A program made the position numbers and the translations under genes. A stretch of 30,522 bases of DNA, taken from positions 1 to 30,522 of the IMG/VR virus record IMGVR_UViG_3300005827_000106; one strand, given 5' to 3'. Source of the DNA: a virus. Below, piece by piece: positions 1-5,728 of this stretch. Within the stretch, counting starts at the first letter, position 1. Every line of letters begins with the position of its first letter. The notes below the pieces were generated by a model. It saw nothing but the letters and a program-made list of their open reading frames with translations, had not been told where the DNA came from and did no database searches.

Positions 1-114
1 GCCTGCCTTGACCGGCTCTACATGGTGAGCGATGACTCCGAAAGCCTGGGGTTCATTGAGTCCTGCAAGCCCGTGATTGCCCAAGCCGAAGCCGCCCTCA
101 ACATCGAACCGTAA
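1..114 (+). CDS. C-terminal fragment of an unidentified phage protein
   Basis: An open frame runs in from the left edge and stops with TAA at 112-114, giving the last 37 residues of a protein (ending in NIEP). The fragment has no motif I can assign. It reads in the same direction as the next four genes and is followed after 17 bases by a well-placed ribosome-binding site, so it is probably the end of a real early-region gene and not a chance frame. Its start lies outside the window. Confidence 0.5.
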   Translation, partial: ACLDRLYMVSDDSESLGFIESCKPVIAQAEAALNIEP

Positions 115-131
115 TGTCCACTGGAGGACAC

Positions 132-293
132 ATGGAATACCGACTCCTGAAGCGCAACGAAATCATCCAGGCAACGGACGAACTCCTGCGGGATGACTGT
201 CAGACCTGGGAACCCTTCACGGTGATGAGCCAGTGGGCAATCGGGACGAGGTTCGACCCCGCCACCAATGTCCCGGTTCGCCGCCCCCTCTAA
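132..293 (+). CDS. small conserved phage protein of unknown function (53 aa)
   Basis: ATG at 132 is preceded by GGAGGA at 123-128, a strong ribosome-binding site. The 53-residue product begins MEYRLLKRNEIIQ, is acidic in the middle, has W27 and W35, and ends VPVRRPL. This layout (a YRLLK start with an EIIQ stretch, then conserved tryptophans and a C-terminal VPVRR) is one I associate with small accessory proteins in many tailed phages. No function is known to me. It lies between a partial gene and another orphan, all on the + strand leading toward the integrase. The gene is too short for routine ORF cut-offs. Confidence 0.7.
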   Translation: MEYRLLKRNEIIQATDELLRDDCQTWEPFTVMSQWAIGTRFDPATNVPVRRPL

Positions 294-332
294 CTCCTGT
301 CCATCCTCTTACCCCATCCATAGGAGCCAGCC

Positions 333-782
333 ATGGGCTGCGACATCCACTCATACGCCGAACGCAAGGCAGCCACGGGACGGTATGAAATCGTTCCTAA
401 CCTTTTCCCGTTCGACTCCCGCAACTACGGCACCTTCGGGTTCCTCGCCAACGTGCGGAACTACTCCGAGGTGCCGCCCATCGCCCCGCGCCGGGGGTTC
501 CCCGAAGATGCCAGCCCCGAGGCTACCGCCGACTACGAATCCTGGAGCAGCGATGCCCACAGCCCTTCCTGGCTGACCGTCAAGGAGTTGAGCGAGTTCA
601 ACTATGACGCCGAGATGGAGGACCGCCGCTGCACCCGCAACGGAAACGGGGGAAGCACCTGTGAACCCGGCGAGGGGCAGAAGATGACCTACCGGGAGTT
701 CTTCGGAGAATGGTTCTTCAAAGACCTCCAAGCACTCCAGGACGCTGGGGCTGATCGCATCGTGTTCTGGTTCGATAACTGA
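333..782 (+). CDS. conserved phage protein with MGCDIH N-terminus, function unknown
   Basis: This is a 149-residue protein starting at ATG 333 with AGGAG at 322-326. It begins MGCDIHSYAE and contains GTFGFLANVRNYSEVPPIAPRR at about residues 31-52, ending with an acidic/aromatic tail that includes IVFWFDN. Proteins with the MGCDIH start and the FLANVRNYS block occur widely in phages and some plasmids; I know of no assigned activity. The conserved C3, D4 and H6 could bind metal, which is inference only. An overlapping frame at 268-576 is rejected because it lacks a ribosome-binding site and has poor composition. The gene sits in the + strand unit that ends with the integrase. Confidence 0.75.
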   Translation: MGCDIHSYAERKAATGRYEIVPNLFPFDSRNYGTFGFLANVRNYSEVPPIAPRRGFPEDASPEATADYESWSSDAHSPSWLTVKELSEFNYDAEMEDRRCTRNGNGGSTCEPGEGQKMTYREFFGEWFFKDLQALQDAGADRIVFWFDN

Positions 783-804
783 GCCTGTCCAGGAGCCCCA
801 CCCC

Positions 805-1041
805 GTGATCCTCACCCAGCAGAAGTTGATCGAGCAGCTGCGGGCCCACGACATCCACGTCGGGCCCCAGACGATCCATGCCTGGGTGAGGGCAGGGGCC
901 CCGACCAAGCCCGGCTGGAAGAAGCCCCGGTTCATCCTGGCCCAGGTGCTGGCCTGGCTGGAGGCCGTGGGGCAAGTGGATCCGCTGGAGCTGGAGGTCC
1001 GGGATAGACTGTTTCACAAGAGCCTCAAGAGGACCGGATGA
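805..1041 (+). CDS. winged-helix DNA-binding protein, probable excisionase
   Basis: GTG start at 805 with AGGAG at 791-795. The 78-residue product has an AlpA/MerR-like winged-helix layout: a helix-turn-helix at about residues 5-28 (KLIEQLRAHDIHVGPQTIHAWVR), a GAP turn, a basic wing (KPGWKKPRF), then FILAQVLAWLEA. Its stop overlaps the integrase start by four bases (ATGA at 1038-1041), so the two are probably co-translated. Small winged-helix proteins next to a tyrosine integrase usually act as recombination directionality factors, bending the attachment DNA to favour excision. It could instead be a local repressor; the coupling to the integrase favours excisionase. Confidence 0.65.
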   Translation: MILTQQKLIEQLRAHDIHVGPQTIHAWVRAGAPTKPGWKKPRFILAQVLAWLEAVGQVDPLELEVRDRLFHKSLKRTG

Positions 1042-2045
1042 CACGCTGGCTGTTCAAGCGGGGCAAGTTCTACTGGTACCGCTTCAGCATCGGCGGGATC
1101 GAGTTCACCGGCAGCACGAAGGCCACCGACAAGGCCACCGCCATCACCATCGCCGAGATCGTGCGACGGGACACCGTCCTGGGTGGTCACGGCGTCCGGA
1201 AGGCCCCGACGCTTGGCGCGGTGGCTGCTGAGTGGCTGGGGAGCCGCGGCAAGTCCGCCAGCCCCTCGCACCGCCGCGCAGCTCGGCAGAGCCTGGAGGC
1301 CCTGGGGACGCTCACGAAGCTCCCCCTAGACCGCCTCACCACCCCGACCATCCAGTCCTGGCAGGCGGGTCACCTCCAGGACCACAGCCCGGCCAGCACG
1401 AACCTCGTCCTGCGCTACCTGAAGTTGTGGGTGCGCTGGGCCCTGGGCCAGAAGCTGATCCGGGAGATGCCCTACACTGTGAAGCCCACCAAGCAGCAGC
1501 AGCGGCCCCGCCCGGTGGTGGAGGACGTGGCTGGGTTCCTGGCCAAGGTGGACACGGGCGTCAGGAACCACCAGGTGCCCGCGGCCGTCCGCTTCGCCCT
1601 CATGCTGGGTGTCCGGGAGGGCGAGGTGCTTCAGGCCCGCTGGGAGTGGCTGCGCGACGGGGCCTACACCGTGGCGGGGAAGACCAAGTCCTCGAAGATT
1701 CGCACCATTCCCGTTCCCGAGGCGCTGCGGGTGTCCCTCATGCAGATGCTGGCGGCCAAGGAGTATGGCCCCTCCCGGGTGCCAGACCTCGGCCTGATCT
1801 TCCCCGGCACGGGCGGTAAGCCCCACAAGCAGGGCTGGCTGCGTCAGGCGCTCAAGCGGGGCGGCATCGACGGTCTGGGCATGCACCGGTTGCGGGCCAC
1901 GTTCATCACCCTGCACCTGCGAGCTGGAGCCCCGAATAAGGAGGTCCAGGACATGGCCGGGCATGAGGACATCCGGACGACCATGCTCTACACGGAGAGC
2001 AGCCAGGACGTGAAGCGGAAGCAGCAGGACAAATTGTGGGCTTGA
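1038..2045 (+). CDS. int: tyrosine-recombinase integrase
   Basis: This 335-residue phage integrase would catalyse site-specific recombination between attP and a tRNA-Thr gene in the host. An N-terminal arm-binding-like segment (about 1-50) is followed by a core-binding domain (about 55-150) and the catalytic domain (about 160-335). Catalytic residues are visible: R193 (GVREGE), a lysine in the beta-hairpin KTKSSK at 215-220, H283 and R286 in HRLR, H309 in GHEDIRTT, and the nucleophile Y318 in MLYTE. The length is normal for the family and the protein looks intact. It ends 76 bases before the tRNA-derived core and is read toward it, the usual arrangement for a phage that integrates into a tRNA 3' end. 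Its start overlaps the stop of the excisionase candidate. Confidence 0.95.
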   Translation: MTRWLFKRGKFYWYRFSIGGIEFTGSTKATDKATAITIAEIVRRDTVLGGHGVRKAPTLGAVAAEWLGSRGKSASPSHRRAARQSLEALGTLTKLPLDRLTTPTIQSWQAGHLQDHSPASTNLVLRYLKLWVRWALGQKLIREMPYTVKPTKQQQRPRPVVEDVAGFLAKVDTGVRNHQVPAAVRFALMLGVREGEVLQARWEWLRDGAYTVAGKTKSSKIRTIPVPEALRVSLMQMLAAKEYGPSRVPDLGLIFPGTGGKPHKQGWLRQALKRGGIDGLGMHRLRATFITLHLRAGAPNKEVQDMAGHEDIRTTMLYTESSQDVKRKQQDKLWA

Positions 2046-2121
2046 TACAAAAAGCGCTACAAGCGAATCCTGAATCCGCGTGAACCCGCACCGTTACTGA
2101 CTCCATACGGTCCACCCCAAC

Positions 2122-2170
2122 GATTCGTAATCAGCAGGTCGCAGGTTCGAATCCTGTAGTTGGCTCCACA
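2122..2170 (+). other. attachment core (attP): 3' part of a tRNA-Thr(CGT) gene
   Basis: Positions 2124-2130 form an anticodon loop with anticodon CGT at 2126-2128. TCAGC (2131-2135) is the 3' anticodon stem, 2136-2140 a variable loop, 2141-2157 a T arm with loop TTCGAAT, 2158-2164 the acceptor 3' strand, T2165 the discriminator and CCA 2166-2168. Upstream, the sequence stops pairing two bases into the 5' anticodon stem and there is no D arm, so this is not a complete tRNA. Phages that integrate in tRNA genes carry exactly such a 3' copy to restore the gene. Phage genes lie on both sides, so I read it as attP and not attL or attR. The minimal core may extend into the terminator. Confidence 0.85.
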
Positions 2171-2173
2171 ATA

Positions 2174-2202
2174 AAGCCCCTAGGTTCATTACCTGGGGGC
2201 TT
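2174..2202. terminator. bidirectional rho-independent terminator
   Basis: A 12-bp stem (2174-2185 with 2191-2202, one mismatch, AAGCCCC/GGGGGCTT at the base) closes a 5-base loop TCATT. The + strand side continues CTTGTTG; the - strand side continues TTTATT. It lies between the integrase, read rightward, and the end of the long leftward late operon at 2296, so it can stop both convergent units. As it follows the tRNA CCA end directly, it may have been captured from the host tRNA gene. Confidence 0.75.
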
Positions 2203-2220
2203 CTTGTTGCTAGGTGTCAG

Positions 2221-2259
2221 GGTGCAGATTTGGCGAAAATTGCACGGATTTGCACCGTT
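2221..2259. repeat. candidate integrase arm-type sites
   Basis: TTGCAC occurs as direct repeats at 2240-2245 and 2250-2255, exactly 10 bp apart, with an inverted relative GTGCAG at 2222-2227. The 8-mer GCACCGTT at 2252-2259 is also found on the other side of the core at 2088-2095. GAATCC is repeated at 2065-2070 and 2072-2077. Short repeats on both flanks of a core are what integrase arm-binding and excisionase sites look like. The assignment is inference. Together with the core and the terminator, this accounts for the 250-bp non-coding stretch at 2046-2295. Confidence 0.45.
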
Positions 2260-2295
2260 TTTGGAGGTTTGGGCGTTACAAATTCTGATACAGCC

Positions 2296-3111
2296 TCACC
2301 GGACCCCCATACACCCGAAGCTTACCGAGAACTGAGCACCGTCCTGGCTCGGGTTGAACGGCCCATTGCTGTCTGTGCCAGTCCACGCCAGGGTGGCTCC
2401 ACTGACTGGGGCCGGTGTGACCGTCACCGTGGTTCCAGCGGAACTGTAGTCCGTGTTCGAGGTTGTGCCTGCACCTGGGTTGGGAATGTAGGTGGTGGGA
2501 GTAGACCCCAGCTCTTCTTGGGCGTAAGCCAGCAGGAAGTCACCGGTCACCGCGTGGCTCACGTTCCCATACTGCCCCACCCGCATGGACTCAGCCACAC
2601 CACCCGCCACCCGGGAGAGCGAGGCGATACGCACCCAGTTGACGTCCACGACGGTGGTGTTGATTGACACCCCGGCGATGTTGACCGTCAGGGGCTGCGG
2701 AGCCCCAGTGTTGGACTTCGCCCAGACGGAAGAGATGTAGGTGGAGGCCGCTACCGTGGTCGCGACCCCTGAAAGGAAGCTGGTGTCGCCAGCCGTCGTC
2801 CCGGCCCCTTGGTTGAACTGGACCCGGCTGGCGGCTCCCGCCGTGCCGTCTGGGCCTGGGGCGAAGGCGGCGGTGATTACTGGGATTGCTCCAGTTCCAG
2901 CTGAAGATTTTCCCCACGATGCGAAGGTGTTGGAGATCTGTATGATGTTGGTCCGTGGGGTCGTGGAGAGCGGCAGGGTGCCCTGCCAATCCGTCTGGGT
3001 TAGGGCAGATACCGCGGGGGCCCCCGCCACGTCCCCCGATGGGTCCATGAGCGTGAAGACCGTCTGGACGCCGTTGCCAATGGCGAATTGGAAGTTGTTA
3101 ACGGCGCCCAT
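2296..3111 (-). CDS. virion surface/tail-associated protein, beta-rich, function unknown
   Basis: A 271-residue protein rich in Thr, Ser, Ala, Gly and Val, and low in Lys, as is typical of beta-structured phage fibres. The middle (about residues 90-200) reads like a carbohydrate-binding jelly roll: TYISSVWAKSN, then WVRIASLSRV and YIPNPGAGTT. The N-terminus (NNFQFAIGNGVQTVFTLMDPSG) resembles the small capping domain at the start of some fibre proteins. AGGAG fused to the previous stop codon precedes ATG 3109-3111. It is the last gene of the late operon, downstream of the tailspike, a place where phages often keep accessory adhesins. It could be a capsid or tail decoration with sugar binding; no catalytic motif is visible. 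Confidence 0.65.
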   Translation of the reverse strand: MGAVNNFQFAIGNGVQTVFTLMDPSGDVAGAPAVSALTQTDWQGTLPLSTTPRTNIIQISNTFASWGKSSAGTGAIPVITAAFAPGPDGTAGAASRVQFNQGAGTTAGDTSFLSGVATTVAASTYISSVWAKSNTGAPQPLTVNIAGVSINTTVVDVNWVRIASLSRVAGGVAESMRVGQYGNVSHAVTGDFLLAYAQEELGSTPTTYIPNPGAGTTSNTDYSSAGTTVTVTPAPVSGATLAWTGTDSNGPFNPSQDGAQFSVSFGCMGVR

Positions 3112-3119
3112 GGAGGCTC

Positions 3120-3428
3120 CTAGGTGTTCGCGATGACGGCGACCTTGAAGGACTGGCCCTGAGGAATGCTGAAATACTCGGTGGCATTGGCCGCCAGGCG
3201 CCGGGTGGTGGTGGTTGCCGTGGGGTTCGTGCCGAACTCGATGGAGCAGATCGCATCGCAGTGAATTCGGACGAAGGTCGTCTTGGCGTTGAAGGCCGAC
3301 GACTGAACGCTGCCTCCCCCGATGGCCACGGTCTGGTTGGCGATGGGGGGTTCCAGGCTCATCGGCATGGTGAGATGCCGGTCATCCTGGCCCTGCTGGG
3401 TGAGTTCGGTGATGTAAAGAACTGCCAT
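3120..3428 (-). CDS. small beta-rich virion-type protein, function unknown
   Basis: 102 residues with alternating polar/hydrophobic strands and a Thr-rich turn (NPTATTTT, about 68-75), ending in a YFSIPQGQSFKVAVIAN strand pair. The composition matches small phage structural proteins that add to capsids or tails. The ribosome-binding site GGAGG lies just before ATG 3426-3428, and the preceding gene's TAG falls between them. Its own TAG overlaps the AGGAG of the downstream fibre-like gene, so the two are tightly linked. I do not recognise a named family. Confidence 0.6.
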   Translation of the reverse strand: MAVLYITELTQQGQDDRHLTMPMSLEPPIANQTVAIGGGSVQSSAFNAKTTFVRIHCDAICSIEFGTNPTATTTTRRLAANATEYFSIPQGQSFKVAVIANT

Positions 3429-3430
3429 GA

Positions 3431-3718
3431 CTACCTCCGGCGCTGAACGTCAGCGATCTTGTTGACGGTTGCTTTGATTTCCTTAATGTCGTCGCGCATC
3501 TCAGCGCGATCACGAACAGCCACCTGCTCCACTGCCTGGGCGTGGTCGATGATTCCCTTATCAGAGAGTTTGAGCAGTTTCACCTCACCTTCGTTCACCG
3601 TCTGACGGCGGTCGTTTAGAATGAGCGCCCCAGTGAGGGTGAAGGCCAGGCCAATGATGGCGAGGATCGACGGGATGTTGATGGTGAACTCAGCGGACCA
3701 CTTGCGTCTCTCTGGCAT
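3431..3718 (-). CDS. small membrane-anchored coiled-coil protein (possible second holin-like protein)
   Basis: The best start is ATG 3716-3718, preceded by GGGGAGGA at good spacing, giving 95 residues. A longer frame reaches 3784 or 3817, but those starts have weaker signals. One transmembrane segment (about 14-35, IPSILAIIGLAFTLTGALIL) is followed by a charged helical tail with heptad character (KLLKLSDKG to RDRAEMRDDIKEIKATVNKIAD). The N-terminus carries PERRK before the membrane segment. This layout resembles class III holin-like and other small phage membrane proteins. It sits between tailspike and minor structural genes, far from the main lysis cassette. A holin, antiholin or superinfection-exclusion role is possible, and none is shown. 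Confidence 0.65.
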   Translation of the reverse strand: MPERRKWSAEFTINIPSILAIIGLAFTLTGALILNDRRQTVNEGEVKLLKLSDKGIIDHAQAVEQVAVRDRAEMRDDIKEIKATVNKIADVQRRR

Positions 3719-3786
3719 AAGGCAGTCCTCCCCGTCCGCAACGGGACAAGCTTTAGGTGGGCGTTGATGGTCACGAAGGGTCATGG

Positions 3787-5727
3787 CTACGCTCGGCTCC
3801 CGCCCGTCACGAACCAAGCGCTTGCGATGGGGAAGTAGGTCAGCTCAACGCAGCCGTACTGAGCGAAAGTGATATCCAAGGACCCCCCAATGAAGATGCG
3901 GTTCCCCGTCGCTGATACAACGTCGTGTGAGATGGTCATAACGAAGGCCGTGTAGTTCAAGATGGTGATCTTCCGGCCTGCGGGGCTCGTAGGCGGTACC
4001 AAGCCAGTGATGCTGAAGTCCGCAGTGGGACCCGTCACATAGAGGTTGCTGCCCGTGACCGGAAGCGCCACGTCGCTGTTAACGCCGTTCACCATGGCGA
4101 GCGCCACCTGAGGGCTGCGGGGGACGTTGACCACCAGCTCGGTGAGCGTCTCGATCTTGCCCGTGGTGGTTTCAAGGAAGGTATTGGAGCCAGTGGTGAG
4201 CGAGAGCGCGCTCGAGGCATTGGCCAAAAGGTTCCCGCGGATGATGTTGAAGTCCGAGTTGGCACCTTCGGCAATGGCCCTAACCTGCTTGGGCGCTACT
4301 GCCGTGTCCGAGACCAGGTTGCCCTCGAATAAGCAGTAGGTCGTGTTGTCGAAGTCGATGCCTCCAGAGAAGCCGTCACCGCTTCGGTTCGAGCGCATGA
4401 TCGTGTTGCAGGTCACTGCCACGTTTTTGTTCCCGGCCCCATCTCCGATGGTCAACAGGATCCCGCGGGTCGCGGAGTCACTGATCGAATTCCCAGTGAT
4501 CACGCCGTCTTCAAGATCCGATGCGGTGATGCCACTTCGATCAGTCGATCCAGTACAGGTGTTCCCTTCTACGGAAAATGAACGCAAGTTAACCAATTCG
4601 ATGTTTGTGTAGCAGTTACCCACTGTGTTCTGCGAGATGACCATTCCCGACTGCACACCGCTGGCCGCCAGGGTCCCGATGTAGAGGCCTCCCAGCAGGC
4701 ACCCGGATACGGCGTTCTGGGTGATGCTGACGCCCGAGATGGCTCCTCCATTGGCCTGGTATGTGGTGATGCCCTTGCGTTGCGCCCCGGTCACCCGGTT
4801 GTGAGCAACGGATCCTTCCTTGGTTGGGGCACCCGCTCCAAGACTGACGATCTGGATGCTGTGGTTGTCGCTGATCCCAACCACGCCGTTGGCATCCAGG
4901 ACATTGCCCAGGATGCCGAATCCAACCTGGCCCTCCCACCAGATGCCGGAATAGTAGGTGTCGTGGATGTAGTTCCGAGTCACCACGTTCCGGGATCCGC
5001 CCGTCAACTTGACGCCGAAGGCCTTCGAGCCATTCCCCTTGTTGCCATCCAGTTCGAACCCAGTGATCAGAATGTCATCGCCAGGGCCGTAGAAAATGCC
5101 GTTGTTGTAGCCAAGGTCCACGCCCCCCTTGACGACGATCCGGCAGCCGTTCCCGAGGTAGGTGGACCCGGTGTAGGCCAGCAGGCCAGCGCTGATGGTG
5201 TAGGTCACCCCGTTGGTGAATTCCAGGGTTCCCCCCTTGGCTGCCAGCATCGCCGCCTGCACCACGGAGGTGTCGTCTGGCGTGTTCCCGGGGCCGAAGT
5301 CCGCCACGTTGATGGTGTCGGCGTTCTTGCTGTGCTGGGTCCGCGCAATGCTGTCGGTGGCGACCAGTTTGACCCCTACCAGTGCATCTCCAAGCAGGGG
5401 GTCCGTGGTATTCGAGAAGTCGTTCAGCAACCCAGAATTTTCCGACGGCGACGAGAAGACCAGCAGGCCCTTCTTGTTCTTCACCATGATCGAGTAATCG
5501 GTGTTGGTGAAGATCTTCGCGGGGGTCCCATTCTGGGCTGGGTAGCCGCTGAGGGTGCGGATCGGCTGCGCCGCGGGGATGGTCATGGCCTGGTCCAAGA
5601 ACACCGCAATGGGGTTCGACTGGGGATCCGTGTTCGCGGTCCCGATGTAGATGAAACCCGCATCCAGCGCGGTTCCGTCGGTGTCGGTGAAGAACCCGTA
5701 GGGATTGAGGACCTCGTTGCTGGGCAT
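3787..5727 (-). CDS. tailspike with P22-type head-binding domain and beta-helix
   Basis: 646 residues. Residues 1-95 match the P22 gp9 head-binding domain: GFIYIGTANTDPQSNPI at 24-40, then AQPIRTLSGYPAQNG and the strand DYSIMVKNKKGLLVF at 78-91. Residues about 140-500 form a right-handed parallel beta-helix with many NxI/GNxI turns (NVVTRNYIHDTYYSGIWWEG and similar rungs). This is the fold of pectate lyases and receptor-cleaving tailspikes. The C-terminal ~120 residues form a separate beta domain likely to aid trimerisation. The protein should attach to the tail hub and bind or cleave surface polysaccharide. The catalytic residues cannot be picked from sequence alone. GGGGAG precedes the start and overlaps the end of the upstream ejection gene. 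Confidence 0.9.
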   Translation of the reverse strand: MPSNEVLNPYGFFTDTDGTALDAGFIYIGTANTDPQSNPIAVFLDQAMTIPAAQPIRTLSGYPAQNGTPAKIFTNTDYSIMVKNKKGLLVFSSPSENSGLLNDFSNTTDPLLGDALVGVKLVATDSIARTQHSKNADTINVADFGPGNTPDDTSVVQAAMLAAKGGTLEFTNGVTYTISAGLLAYTGSTYLGNGCRIVVKGGVDLGYNNGIFYGPGDDILITGFELDGNKGNGSKAFGVKLTGGSRNVVTRNYIHDTYYSGIWWEGQVGFGILGNVLDANGVVGISDNHSIQIVSLGAGAPTKEGSVAHNRVTGAQRKGITTYQANGGAISGVSITQNAVSGCLLGGLYIGTLAASGVQSGMVISQNTVGNCYTNIELVNLRSFSVEGNTCTGSTDRSGITASDLEDGVITGNSISDSATRGILLTIGDGAGNKNVAVTCNTIMRSNRSGDGFSGGIDFDNTTYCLFEGNLVSDTAVAPKQVRAIAEGANSDFNIIRGNLLANASSALSLTTGSNTFLETTTGKIETLTELVVNVPRSPQVALAMVNGVNSDVALPVTGSNLYVTGPTADFSITGLVPPTSPAGRKITILNYTAFVMTISHDVVSATGNRIFIGGSLDITFAQYGCVELTYFPIASAWFVTGGSRA

Positions 5728-5728
5728 G

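Noticed and set aside
268-576. 102-residue + strand frame overlapping the MGCDIH gene
   Set aside because: Pro/Ser/Thr/Arg-rich shadow composition with no ribosome-binding site, overlapping two better supported genes.
2121-2170. Functional tRNA gene
   Set aside because: Only the anticodon loop and 3' half are present; the bases upstream do not pair with the anticodon stem and there is no D arm.
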